Assembly (NCBI GenBank): GCA_046348585.1
Contig: JAXMDZ010000010.1
Location: 1 to 64,000, forward strand
DNA from: JADZAI01 sp046348585
GTDB lineage: Bacteria; Pseudomonadota; Alphaproteobacteria; Micropepsales; Micropepsaceae
DNA length: 64,000 nucleotides
Direction: 5' to 3'
A model generated the notes under the pieces. It had not been told where the DNA came from. It searched no databases and saw nothing but the letters and a program-made list of their open reading frames with translations. Positions 8,184-17,038 of the stretch are shown piece by piece; position 1 is the stretch's first letter; each line of letters opens with the position of its first letter. A program made the translations under genes and the position numbers.

Positions 8184-9113
8184 TTGAGGGACAATCCTCA
8201 CGTCGCGGTGTTGAAGGGCGGCTGGTCGGCCGAGCGCGAGGTGAGTCTCGTGTCGGGCGCCGGGTGCGCGGCCGCGCTGCGCGAGGAAGGCTTCAACGTC
8301 ACCGAAATCGACGCCCAGCCCGAACTCGCCGAAATTCTTTCGCGCCTGAAGCCCGATGTCGTCTTCAATGCGCTGCACGGGCGCTGGGGCGAGGACGGCT
8401 GCGTCCAGGGCCTGCTCGAAATCCTGAAGATCCCCTACACGCATTCCGGCGTGCTCGCCTCCGCCCTCGCCATGCACAAGGAACGCGCCAAGGCGATGTT
8501 CCGCACGGTCGGCATCCCGGTGGCGAAAAGTCTCGTCGTGCCGCGCCGCGCGGCGTCCGAAAGCCACCAGATGGAGCCGCCCTATGTGGTGAAGCCGGTG
8601 GCCGAAGGATCGAGCGTCGGCATCTTCATCATCCGCAAGGGCGACAACCGTCCGCCGGGCGCGCTCGGGGCCGAGCAATGGTCGCTGGGCGAGGACGTGA
8701 TGGTCGAGGAGTTCGTGCCGGGGCGCGAACTCACCGTCGCGGTGATGGACGGCAAGGCGCTGGCGGTCACCGAGATCACCACCAGGGGCCACGCCTTCTA
8801 CGACTACGAATCCAAATACGCCGCCGGCGGTTCGGACCACACGATCCCCGCGCCGATCCCGGACGAGGTCGCGGCCGAAGCGATGCGCTACGCCGAGCAG
8901 GCCCACGCGGCGCTCGGCTGCCGCGGCGTGACGCGCACCGACTTCCGCTACGACGACACCCAGCCCGGCAAGCGGCGGCTGATCATTCTGGAGATCAACA
9001 CCCAGCCCGGCATGACGCCGACCTCGCTGGTCCCCGAGCAGGCCGCCTATCGCGGCTACAGCTACGGCAAGCTCTGCGCCTGGATGGTGGAGGACGCGTC
9101 GTGCGGGCGGTGA
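8184..9113 (+). CDS. ddl: Ddl, D-alanine-D-alanine ligase
   Basis: Ddl joins two D-alanines with ATP, supplying the substrate of MurF. The frame extends upstream, but TTG 8184 is preceded by AAGGG seven bases away (8172-8176) and gives a normal 309 residues, while starts further upstream would overlap murB. ATP-grasp features are present: N-terminal VLKGGWSAEREVSL, ALHGRWGEDGCVQG, the EGSSVGI loop and the metal-binding EINTQPGMTPTSL. It lies 23 bases after murB and overlaps ftsQ by 13 bases. Confidence 0.94.
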   Translation: MRDNPHVAVLKGGWSAEREVSLVSGAGCAAALREEGFNVTEIDAQPELAEILSRLKPDVVFNALHGRWGEDGCVQGLLEILKIPYTHSGVLASALAMHKERAKAMFRTVGIPVAKSLVVPRRAASESHQMEPPYVVKPVAEGSSVGIFIIRKGDNRPPGALGAEQWSLGEDVMVEEFVPGRELTVAVMDGKALAVTEITTRGHAFYDYESKYAAGGSDHTIPAPIPDEVAAEAMRYAEQAHAALGCRGVTRTDFRYDDTQPGKRRLIILEINTQPGMTPTSLVPEQAAYRGYSYGKLCAWMVEDASCGR

Positions 9114-10051
9114 GGCGCGAACCCGATTTCGACGAAGCGCCGGCGCGCCGCACGCGCCGCGCCGCCTCGCTCGACGGAGCCTCGCGGACGGTGCTGGTGC
9201 GCAACGGACGCGGCGGCCGCCCGGGCGGGCGCAAGGCCTCGCGCGGCGAGGACGGCGGCTGGCGCTTCCTGCCGCGCCTCACCCGCCTTTCGCCCGGCAT
9301 GATCGCCATGGCGGGCTTCCTGCTGCTGGCGGCGGGCGCGGGGCTGATCCAGGGCGGCCATTTGAGCTTCGGCGGCGGCGACGCCAAGGGCGAGGGCGCT
9401 GTCGCCGCGTCCGAGGCGTGGTTCCCGATCGGCGAGATCCTCGCCTCCGGCCATTATCACACGCGCCGCGCCGACCTGCTGACCGCCATCGGCTTCAAGC
9501 CCGGCGACGACATGCTGGACGCGGGACCGGAAGAGATCCGTCTGCGCGTCGAGGCGCTGGAGTGGATCGACAGCGCCAAGGTCTCGCGCCTGTGGCCGGC
9601 GACGCTGAAGGTCGATGTGGTCGAGAAGGAGCCCTATGCGCTCTGGCAGACCAAGGGCGTGACCTGGCTGATCGACCGCAAGGGCGAGAAGATCACCAAG
9701 GACGACATCGCCGAATTCGCCGGCCTGCCGCTGGTGGTGGGCGACGGCGCGCCGCGGCACGCGGGCGAACTGATCGACATCCTGATGCGCTTCCCGGCCA
9801 TCCAGCGCGTGACCAAGGCGTCCGTGCGGGTCGGCGACCGCCGCTGGGATCTGCACCTGAAGAACGGAATCCAGGTGCGCCTGCCCGAAGACGGCGTCGA
9901 GGACGCGCTCCGCCGTCTGACCGTGCTGGAGCAGGAGCAGCGCATTTTCGAACGCGATATCGAGACGATCGACCTCAGATTGCCGGACCGCCTGGTGATC
10001 AAACCGCGCGGGGGCGCGGCGGAGTCGATCGCGAGGGGCGAGAGCACATGA
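9101..10051 (+). CDS. ftsQ: FtsQ, cell division protein (POTRA domain)
   Basis: FtsQ is a bitopic divisome protein linking cytoplasmic and periplasmic division factors. GTG 9101 is preferred because GGAGGA sits six bases upstream (9089-9094). GTG 9110, overlapping the ddl stop, is the alternative. The 316 residues comprise an Arg-rich cytoplasmic tail (1-60), one membrane helix (about 64-83), a POTRA domain starting near residue 107 and the FtsQ domain with RLWPATLKVDVVEKEPYALW. It overlaps ftsA by 4 bases. Confidence 0.92.
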   Translation: MRAVRREPDFDEAPARRTRRAASLDGASRTVLVRNGRGGRPGGRKASRGEDGGWRFLPRLTRLSPGMIAMAGFLLLAAGAGLIQGGHLSFGGGDAKGEGAVAASEAWFPIGEILASGHYHTRRADLLTAIGFKPGDDMLDAGPEEIRLRVEALEWIDSAKVSRLWPATLKVDVVEKEPYALWQTKGVTWLIDRKGEKITKDDIAEFAGLPLVVGDGAPRHAGELIDILMRFPAIQRVTKASVRVGDRRWDLHLKNGIQVRLPEDGVEDALRRLTVLEQEQRIFERDIETIDLRLPDRLVIKPRGGAAESIARGEST

Positions 10052-11349
10052 TCGGGCGGATGAGCAAGGACAAGCGGGCGCGGAAGTCCGGCGGCGAAGT
10101 CAAGCCCGGCGTCTATGCCTCGCTCGACGTCGGCAGCTCCAAGGTCGTCTGCTTCGTCGCCAGGGCCGAGCCGGGGCGCGACGGAGCGCGGCCCAAGACC
10201 AAGGTGCTGGGCGTCGGCTACGGCGAATCGGCCGGCATCCGCCAGGGCCAGATCGCCGAGCTCGACCGCGTCGAGGCCTCGATCCGCCAGGTCGTCACCC
10301 GCGCCGAGGAAATGGCCGACACACAGATCGAGGACGTCTTCATCTCGTTCTCGTGCGGCCGCCCGCAGAGCCAGATCGTGCGCGTCGAGACGCCGCTGGG
10401 GCAGGGCGAGGTCACCGACGCCGACATCCGCCGCGTCGTCTCGATGGCCCGCCAGCAGGGCAACCGGCAGGACCGCGAGATCGTGCACAGCGCGCCGCTC
10501 GGTTACGCGGTCGATGCGGCGACCGGCATCCGCGATCCGCGCGGCATGTTCGGCGAGCGCCTCGGCGTCTCGGTCCACATGGTCTCGGCCGCCGTAGCGC
10601 CGCTGCACAATCTGGAAGTGTGCGTCGAGAAGTGCCACCTCGACATTTCGGGCCGCGCCGTCGCGGCCTACGCCGCCGGCCTCGGCTGCCTGCACGACGA
10701 AGAACTCGAATACGGCGCGACGATCGTCGATATGGGCGGGGGAACCACTTCCATCGCGGCCTTCTCGGAAGGCAAATTGGTGTTCTGCGACGTGATTCCC
10801 GTAGGAGGACGCCACATCACCAACGATATCGTGCGCGGCTTGTCGACGCCGTTCCGCGAAGCCGAGCGCCTGAAGACGCTGCACGGCAACGCGCTGCCCG
10901 TGCCGGGCGCTCATGGCGAGATGATCCGTGTCGCCCAGATCGGCGAGGAACGCGACGTCGACGGCAACCGCGTCCCGCGCGAGGAGCTGATCTCGATCAT
11001 CCAGCCGCGCGTCGAGGAGACGATCGAACTCGTCTCCGACCGGCTGAAGGCGGCGGGGGCCGACAAGATCGGCGGCAACGTCGTCGTGCTGACCGGCGGC
11101 GCGTCCGAACTGATGGGGCTTCAGGAATTCGCCAGCCGGGCGCTCGCCAAGCGGGTGCGGATCGGCCGTCCGATGCGGCTCGACGCGCTGCCGCCGTCGG
11201 TGTCGGGTCCGGCCTTCTCGGCCGCCGCGGGGCTCATCACGCTCGCCCAGGCCGGCGGCCCGCGCGAGCAGCAATCCGTCATCACCGCGCCCGCCCGGGC
11301 GCAGTCCTTCGGGCGCTTCGGCGCCTGGATCAAGGAGACGTTCTTATGA
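10048..11349 (+). CDS. ftsA: FtsA, actin-like membrane tether for FtsZ
   Basis: FtsA is an actin-fold ATPase that anchors FtsZ to the membrane. The start is ATG 10048 in an ATGA overlap with ftsQ. ATG 10060 would drop four residues. The 433 residues show the phosphate-1 motif SLDVGSSKVVCFVA, the SHS2 (1C) insertion, phosphate-2 IVDMGGGTTSIAAF, and the adenosine motif VVLTGGASELMG. The C terminus, FGRFGAWIKETFL, is an amphipathic membrane-targeting helix. The following 114 bases separate it from ftsZ. Confidence 0.96.
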   Translation: MIGRMSKDKRARKSGGEVKPGVYASLDVGSSKVVCFVARAEPGRDGARPKTKVLGVGYGESAGIRQGQIAELDRVEASIRQVVTRAEEMADTQIEDVFISFSCGRPQSQIVRVETPLGQGEVTDADIRRVVSMARQQGNRQDREIVHSAPLGYAVDAATGIRDPRGMFGERLGVSVHMVSAAVAPLHNLEVCVEKCHLDISGRAVAAYAAGLGCLHDEELEYGATIVDMGGGTTSIAAFSEGKLVFCDVIPVGGRHITNDIVRGLSTPFREAERLKTLHGNALPVPGAHGEMIRVAQIGEERDVDGNRVPREELISIIQPRVEETIELVSDRLKAAGADKIGGNVVVLTGGASELMGLQEFASRALAKRVRIGRPMRLDALPPSVSGPAFSAAAGLITLAQAGGPREQQSVITAPARAQSFGRFGAWIKETFL

Positions 11350-11463
11350 AATGCGGCGGACGCCCGAGGGCGTGTGACCACACCAGTTCGACCGGCGACC
11401 ACGCCGGCGGATGCCAGGACCAATGGCGGGGATCAGGCGAAGTGACTCAAACGGAGGCAGTCC
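11350..11463 (+). promoter_or_regulatory. ftsA-ftsZ intergenic region with a GANTC site
   Basis: This 114-base gap is the first real intergenic space in a cluster whose genes otherwise nearly all overlap. It holds GACTC (11444-11448), a CcrM (GANTC) methylation sequence, 15 bases before the ftsZ ATG, and a good ribosome site GGAGG at 11453-11457. In Caulobacter, ftsZ transcription depends on GANTC methylation. Applying that here is inference. I see no convincing -35/-10 pair. Confidence 0.45.
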
Positions 11464-13155
11464 ATGTCTATTAAATTCCATGCCCCGGAATCGCCCGAGC
11501 TGAAGCCCCGCATCGTGGTCTTCGGCGTCGGCGGGGCCGGCGGCAATGCCGTCAACAACATGCTGGCGTCCGAGCTTCAGGGCGTGGAGTTCGTGGTCGC
11601 GAACACCGACAGCCAGGCGCTCGCCCAGAACCTCGCGCCGCGCAAGCTGCAACTGGGCGCGAACGTGACGCTCGGCCTCGGCGCCGGCTCCAAGCCCGAG
11701 ATCGGCGCGCAGGCCGCCGAGGCCAGCGCCGCCGAGATCGAGGAGATCCTGGCCGGCAGCCACATGGCCTTCATCACCGCCGGCATGGGCGGCGGCACCG
11801 GCACCGGGGCCGCCCCGGTCATCGCGCGGATCGCCCGCGAGATGGGCGTGCTGACCGTCGGCGTGGTGACCAAGCCGTTCCACTTCGAAGGCGACAAGCG
11901 CATGCGCCAGGCGGAATCCGGCGTCGCCAAGATGCAGGAAATCGTCGATACGCTGATCGTCATCCCGAACCAGAACCTGTTCCGTGTCGCCAACGAGAAG
12001 ACGACGCTGGCCCAGTCCTTCGCGATGGCCGACGAGGTGCTGCATTCGGGCGTGCGCGGCATCACCGATCTGATGATCGTGCCGGGCCTGATGAATCTCG
12101 ACTTCGCGGACGTGCGCACCGTGATGATGGAGATGGGCAAGGCGATGATGGGCACGGGCGAGGCCGAAGGGCCGAAGCGCGCGCTCGACGCCGCCGAGGC
12201 CGCGATCTCCAACCCGCTGCTCGACGACGTGTCGATGAAGGGCGCCAAGGGCGTGCTCATCCACATCACCGGCGGCCCCGACCTGACGCTGTTCGAGGCC
12301 GACGAGGCCGCCAACCGCATCCGTTCGGAAGTCGATCCGGAAGCCAACATCAAGGTCGGCTCGACTTTCGATCCCAAGCTCGAAGGCCGCATCCGCGTGT
12401 CGGTCGTGGCGACCGGCATCGACGCGATGGAGCGGGCGCAGCCCAAGCCCGCCGCCCAGCCGGCCGCCTCGGCGATCGGCCGCGGCTTCACGCCGGTCCG
12501 CGCCGCCGCGCCGCAGCCCGCCGCGGCCCCGATCGCTGCCCAGGCCCCGGCCGCCATGCCGGCGGCGGCGCAGATGCCGCTGCCCGAGGCGGCGGCGATG
12601 CCCGCGCCCCAGCCCAACGCCGTCCATGCGTTGCAGACGGCGGCCGAGGAAAAGCTGAAGGCCGATATCGCCGCCCAGGAACGCGCGCTCGCCGAGGCTC
12701 GCGCCCGGGTCGCCGAGGCCGAAGCGGCGATCAGCCGCCAGCGCCACGCGCCGGCTCAGCCGGCCGCCCAGCCGGCGGCGCGTCCGACCGTCACGTTCGA
12801 CGATTTCGCCATCACGGCGGAATCGGGCGGGATGCGCGGCGGCGAACCGCCGATCCACCGTCCCGCGCCGCCCGCCGAGGCCGGCGGCGGCGGCCTGATG
12901 GGCACGCTCGGCGGTCTCTTCTCGCGCTCCAAGGCCAAGCGGGCCGAGGCCGCGCCGCAGACCCGCTACCAGCCCGACCCGGACGCCCAGCCCGCGCAGC
13001 CGCGTCCGATCGAGCCGCGCTTCGCGGACGCCGGCCAGCCCAAGGCGAGCGCCCGCACCGTGAAAGCGCCCGAAACGCCGTCGCTGTTCGCCAACGGCCC
13101 GGCCGACGATCCGCTCGAGATCCCGGCCTTCCTGCGCCGTCAGGCCAACTCGTAA
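11464..13155 (+). CDS. ftsZ: FtsZ, division ring GTPase with long disordered linker
   Basis: FtsZ polymerises into the Z ring. The 563-residue protein has the GTPase domain with GVGGAGGNAVNNM near residues 21-33, the tubulin signature GGGTGTGAAPVIA (109-121) and the T7-loop region, ending around residue 320. It then has an exceptionally Ala/Pro/Gln-rich linker of about 220 residues with a short coiled-coil-prone stretch (EEKLKADIAAQERALAEARA). The extreme C terminus DDPLEIPAFLRRQ is the conserved peptide that binds FtsA and other partners. Long linkers are typical of Alphaproteobacteria. A strong terminator follows. Confidence 0.97.
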   Translation: MSIKFHAPESPELKPRIVVFGVGGAGGNAVNNMLASELQGVEFVVANTDSQALAQNLAPRKLQLGANVTLGLGAGSKPEIGAQAAEASAAEIEEILAGSHMAFITAGMGGGTGTGAAPVIARIAREMGVLTVGVVTKPFHFEGDKRMRQAESGVAKMQEIVDTLIVIPNQNLFRVANEKTTLAQSFAMADEVLHSGVRGITDLMIVPGLMNLDFADVRTVMMEMGKAMMGTGEAEGPKRALDAAEAAISNPLLDDVSMKGAKGVLIHITGGPDLTLFEADEAANRIRSEVDPEANIKVGSTFDPKLEGRIRVSVVATGIDAMERAQPKPAAQPAASAIGRGFTPVRAAAPQPAAAPIAAQAPAAMPAAAQMPLPEAAAMPAPQPNAVHALQTAAEEKLKADIAAQERALAEARARVAEAEAAISRQRHAPAQPAAQPAARPTVTFDDFAITAESGGMRGGEPPIHRPAPPAEAGGGGLMGTLGGLFSRSKAKRAEAAPQTRYQPDPDAQPAQPRPIEPRFADAGQPKASARTVKAPETPSLFANGPADDPLEIPAFLRRQANS

Positions 13156-13182
13156 GGCCTCGCCGCCTTCCGAAAGATCGCG

Positions 13183-13210
13183 CCGCCCCGGAGAAATCCG
13201 GGGCGGTTTG
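13183..13210 (+). terminator. Intrinsic terminator after ftsZ
   Basis: CCGCCCCGG (13183-13191) pairs perfectly with CCGGGGCGG (13198-13206) across a 6-base loop and is followed by TTTG. The 9-bp GC stem 27 bases after the ftsZ stop is a credible, if T-poor, rho-independent terminator closing the mur/fts transcript. Confidence 0.75.
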
Positions 13211-13428
13211 CGTTGGGGGCGCGGGGCGGCTTGCGTCACGTTCACCACCCGGGCCATGAAGGGGGCGGCGGACAGGCCGTGAGCGCGTCGCACAACACAT
13301 TGATTATATTGTCATATTTTGTGAAACAGACTGAAACATTCGTTCATTCGCTGCAACGCAGCGAAGATACTATTTACTGTGATCTTGAAGGCCGGGAGTC
13401 CCTCCCCGCATTCGATCAGGAGTTCGGC
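13211..13428 (+). promoter_or_regulatory. ftsZ-lpxC intergenic region, AT-rich promoter segment
   Basis: About 215 bases separate the ftsZ terminator from lpxC. The segment 13291-13345 is very AT-rich for this genome (TTGATTATATT at 13300-13310, then CATATTTTGTG), consistent with a promoter for lpxC, though I cannot fix the -35/-10 boxes. The ribosome site AGGAG (13418-13422) lies six bases before the GTG start. No small gene is evident. Confidence 0.45.
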
Positions 13429-14343
13429 GTGAAGTCTCACCAGACCACCATCAAGCGGACCGTGTCCTGCAAGGGCACCGGCCTGCACTCGGGAGTCGAC
13501 GCCGAACTGACGCTGCGCCCGGCGCCCGCGGGCCACGGCATCGTCTTTCGCCGCGTCGATGTCGCGGGCGACGACGCTCTGGTTCCGGCGCGCTTCGATC
13601 TGGTCGGCTCGGCCGCCTACGGCACCACGCTGCGCAATGCGGCGGGCGTCGAGGTGCGCACGGTCGAGCACCTGATGGCGGCGCTGGCCGCCGCCGGGGT
13701 CGATAACGTGCTGGCCGAAATCGACGGCATCGAGATTCCGATCATGGACGGCAGCTCGGCCGATTTCGTCGCGCTGATCGAGGCGGCCGGGCTTCAGCCC
13801 CAGGCCGCGACCCGCCACTACATCCGCATCCGCCGCCCGGTCGAAGTGATCGACGGCGACAAGATCGCCCGCCTGACGCCGCATGACGGCTTCCAGATCG
13901 ACTGCGACATCGTCTTCGAGGCGGCGGCCATCGCCCGCCAGCGCTTCGTGTTCGAGGTCGCCGGCGAGACCTTCAAGACCGAGGTCGCCCGCGCCCGCAC
14001 CTTCACGCTCGCCCGCGACATCGAGGCGCTGCACGCGCACGGCCTGGCGCTGGGCGGCTCGCTCGACAACGCGGTCGTGGTCGACGGCGGCGAGATCCTG
14101 AACCCGGACGGCCTGCGCTTCGCCGACGAGTGCGTCCGCCACAAGGCGCTGGACGTGCTGGGCGACCTGGCGCTGGCCGGCAAGCCGATCCTCGGGCGGT
14201 TCGAGGGCGTCAAGATGGGCCACGCCATGAACAACAAGGTTCTGCGCGCCCTGTTCGCCGACCCCTCGGCCTACGACATCGTTCCGGCCGGGGCCGGGCG
14301 CGGCGAAGTGGTCAAGCTGCCTGTCGCCGCCTCGCCGATGTGA
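13429..14343 (+). CDS. lpxC: LpxC, UDP-3-O-acyl-GlcNAc deacetylase
   Basis: LpxC is the zinc deacetylase that commits the cell to lipid A synthesis. The open frame continues upstream, but GTG 13429 has AGGAG six bases ahead and gives the normal 304 residues starting MKSHQTTIKR. Family features are the CKGTGLHSG start, TVEHLMAALAAAGVDN (zinc His), MDGSSADF, and the HKALDVLGDLAL zinc motif (His and Asp), with a final His in MGHAMNNK. It lies between ftsZ and bamD, a common alphaproteobacterial order, with its own probable promoter. Confidence 0.96.
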   Translation: MKSHQTTIKRTVSCKGTGLHSGVDAELTLRPAPAGHGIVFRRVDVAGDDALVPARFDLVGSAAYGTTLRNAAGVEVRTVEHLMAALAAAGVDNVLAEIDGIEIPIMDGSSADFVALIEAAGLQPQAATRHYIRIRRPVEVIDGDKIARLTPHDGFQIDCDIVFEAAAIARQRFVFEVAGETFKTEVARARTFTLARDIEALHAHGLALGGSLDNAVVVDGGEILNPDGLRFADECVRHKALDVLGDLALAGKPILGRFEGVKMGHAMNNKVLRALFADPSAYDIVPAGAGRGEVVKLPVAASPM

Positions 14344-14469
14344 CCTGCCGCCTATGGCGGTCGGCTTCGCTTTCTTTTAAGAGACTTGGGCTGGGTCCGG
14401 ATTCGAGGCGTATTGCGGTACGCCGCCGGGCTCGTTTGTGTCAGTCCTTTCGTGGCGTATGAGGTCAGC

Positions 14470-15336
14470 ATGTCGTTTGCGGGCGGTTTCGGCCGGTTTT
14501 CGAGGCTCTGGCCTGCTGTCGCCGTGCTGGCGGGGGCGCTCAGCCTCTCCGCCTGCGAGACCCTGGACAGCATCAACCCGTTCTCCAGCAGCGATCCGGA
14601 ATACGCGCCCGGCCAGGGCGAGATGCCGGTCGAGCAGATCTACAACATGGCGATGGATCAGCTGCTCGCCGAGGACTACCGCTCGGCCGCGCCGATCTTC
14701 GAGGAGGTCGAGCGCCAGTATCCCTATTCGGTGTGGGCCCGCCGGGCGATCCTGATGTCGGCCTACTGCTATTACGAGGTCAACAAATACGGCGACGCGA
14801 TCAACGCCGTGGACCGCTTCCTGGCGCTCTATTCGGGTAACAAGGACGCGGCCTATGCCTATTACCTGAAAGCGATTTCCTACTACGAGCAGATCGTCGA
14901 CGTGGGCCGCGACCAGGCGACGACGCAGCAGGCGCTGGTGGCGCTGAACGACGTCGTGCAGCGTTTCCCCGGCACGATCTACGCCCGCGACGCGCGCCTC
15001 AAGCTCGACCTCGCGCTCGACCACCTGGCGGGCAAGGAAATGGCGATCGGCCGCTACTATCTGCGCCGCGAGCAGTATGTCGCCGCGATCAACCGCTTCC
15101 GCGTGGTGGTCACCAATTTCCAGACCACCTCGCAGGTGCCCGAGGCGCTGCACCGCCTGACCGAGGCCTATCTGGCGCTCGGCCTCACCGGCGAGGCGCA
15201 GACCGCCGCCGCCGTGCTCGGCTACAACTACCCCGGCAGCCGCTGGTATGAGGAATCCTACGCGCTTCTGACCGGCCAGGAATTGCAGCCGCGCGAAGAC
15301 GAAGGCTCGTGGATCTCGCGCACCTTCGGACTCTAG
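14470..15336 (+). CDS. bamD: BamD, outer-membrane assembly lipoprotein
   Basis: BamD is a TPR lipoprotein of the BAM complex that inserts beta-barrel proteins into the outer membrane. I start at ATG 14470, which follows GAGG by five bases and gives a clean lipoprotein signal ending in the lipobox LSLSAC (Cys29). An upstream in-frame start at 14386 would bury the signal. The 288 residues contain about five TPR-like helical pairs (YNMAMDQLLAEDYRSA, RRAILMSAYCYYEV, DAAYAYYLKAISYYEQI). GATTC at 14400-14404 in the upstream gap is a GANTC site. Confidence 0.92.
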   Translation: MSFAGGFGRFSRLWPAVAVLAGALSLSACETLDSINPFSSSDPEYAPGQGEMPVEQIYNMAMDQLLAEDYRSAAPIFEEVERQYPYSVWARRAILMSAYCYYEVNKYGDAINAVDRFLALYSGNKDAAYAYYLKAISYYEQIVDVGRDQATTQQALVALNDVVQRFPGTIYARDARLKLDLALDHLAGKEMAIGRYYLRREQYVAAINRFRVVVTNFQTTSQVPEALHRLTEAYLALGLTGEAQTAAAVLGYNYPGSRWYEESYALLTGQELQPREDEGSWISRTFGL

Positions 15337-15358
15337 GGCCGCTCAAGAGGGGCTTTCC

Positions 15359-17029
15359 ATGCTGACCCAGCTCTCGATCCGGGACGTCGTCCTGATCGAA
15401 CGGCTGGACCTGGCGCTCGACGCCGGGCTGAATGTGCTGACCGGCGAGACCGGGGCCGGCAAATCGATCCTGCTCGACGCGCTCCAGGTGGCGCTGGGCC
15501 GCAAGTCGGACCGGGCCGCCGTGCGGCAGGGCGCCGCCATGGGCGCGGTGACGGCGGTGTTCGATCCGGGACGGCAGCACGCCGCCTATCGCCTGCTCGC
15601 CGAAAACGGCATCGAGGCGGAGGACGAGATCATCCTGCGCCGGACCATCGCCGCCGACGGCAAGAGCCGGGCCTTCGTCAACGACCAGCCGGTCGGCGCG
15701 GCGCTGCTGCGCGAGGTCGGCGAGACGCTGGTCGAGCTGCACGGCCAGAACGACGGACGGGGCCTGCTCAGCGCCGCCGCCCACAGGACGCTGCTCGACG
15801 CCTTCGGCGGCCACGACAAGGAGAGCGCGGCCGCCGCCGCCGCTCATGCCGCCTGGCGCGCCGCCGCGGCGGAGGCCGAGGCCTTCGCCCGCGAGATGGC
15901 CGAGGCGCGGGCCGACGCGGACTATCTTCAGGCTGCCGTCTCCGAACTCGGCAAGCTGGCGCCCGAGGAGGGCGAGGAGGACCGGCTGGCGGCCGAGCGG
16001 GCGCTGCTGATGTCGTCGGAGAAGCTGGCCGGCGAACTCGCCGCCGTGGTCGAGCTGCTGGGCGGCGGCGACCGGGCGGTCGATACCCGCCTCGTCTCGG
16101 CCTCGCGGCGGATCGAGCGGCTGCGGCCGCAGGCGCTGGGGCGGCTCGACGCGGCCGGCGAGGCGCTGGAGCGCGCCGTGCTGGAGGCGACCGAAGCGCG
16201 GGCCCAGGCGGAAGCGGCGCTGGAGGCGATGAATTTCGATCCCGCCCGGCTCGACGCCATCGAGGGGCGGCTGTTCGCGCTGCGCGGCGCGGCCCGCAAA
16301 TACAAGGTCCAGGTCCACGACCTGCCGAAACTGACCGCCGAACTCGCCGACAAGGTGCAGGCGCTGGCCGACGCCGAGGGCCGCACGGCGAAGCTCGCCC
16401 GCGCCGAAACCGCCGCCCGGCTCGCCTTCGCCGACGCCGCCGGGGCGCTGACCGCCAGGCGCAAGGCCGCCGCCGCCAAGCTGGAGACGGCGGTGACGAA
16501 GGAGCTGAAACCGCTGAAGCTCGACAAGGCGAAGTTCGCGGTCGCGCTCAGCCCCCTGACGCTGGAACAGGCGACGGCGGCGGGCCTCGATGCGGTCGAG
16601 TTCCAGATCGCCACCAACCCCGGCACGCCCGCCGGGCCGCTGACCAAAATCGCCTCGGGCGGCGAACTCGCGCGGGTGATCCTGGCGCTGAAAGTGGCGC
16701 TCGCCGAACGCGGCACCGCGCCGACGCTGATCTTCGACGAGGTCGATCAGGGCGTCGGCGGCGCGGTGGCGGATGCGGTGGGCGCGCGGCTCGCGCGGCT
16801 CGGCCGTCAGGCGCAGGTGCTGGTCGTCACCCACTCGCCGCAGGTCGCGGCGCGCGGCGACCGGCATTTCCGCATCGCCAAGAAGACCGCCGGCGGCGTC
16901 ACGCTGACCGGCGTCACGGCGCTCGACGAGACCGGACGGCGCGAGGAGATCGCCCGGATGCTCTCCGGCGCCTCGATCACCGACGAAGCCCGCGCGGCGG
17001 CCGAAACGCTGCTCGCGGCGCGCGGCTGA
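15359..17029 (+). CDS. recN: RecN, SMC-like DNA repair ATPase
   Basis: RecN is an SMC-like ATPase in recombinational repair of double-strand breaks. The 556 residues have the Walker A motif GETGAGKSILLDALQ near the N terminus, a long Ala/Glu-rich coiled coil (about residues 150-380), the ABC signature SGGELARVILALK and Walker B LIFDEVDQGVGG. The start ATG follows GAGGGG by a few bases, 22 bases after bamD. bamD-recN-ligA is a conserved alphaproteobacterial series. Confidence 0.95.
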   Translation: MLTQLSIRDVVLIERLDLALDAGLNVLTGETGAGKSILLDALQVALGRKSDRAAVRQGAAMGAVTAVFDPGRQHAAYRLLAENGIEAEDEIILRRTIAADGKSRAFVNDQPVGAALLREVGETLVELHGQNDGRGLLSAAAHRTLLDAFGGHDKESAAAAAAHAAWRAAAAEAEAFAREMAEARADADYLQAAVSELGKLAPEEGEEDRLAAERALLMSSEKLAGELAAVVELLGGGDRAVDTRLVSASRRIERLRPQALGRLDAAGEALERAVLEATEARAQAEAALEAMNFDPARLDAIEGRLFALRGAARKYKVQVHDLPKLTAELADKVQALADAEGRTAKLARAETAARLAFADAAGALTARRKAAAAKLETAVTKELKPLKLDKAKFAVALSPLTLEQATAAGLDAVEFQIATNPGTPAGPLTKIASGGELARVILALKVALAERGTAPTLIFDEVDQGVGGAVADAVGARLARLGRQAQVLVVTHSPQVAARGDRHFRIAKKTAGGVTLTGVTALDETGRREEIARMLSGASITDEARAAAETLLAARG

Positions 17030-17038
17030 GGCGCGCCC

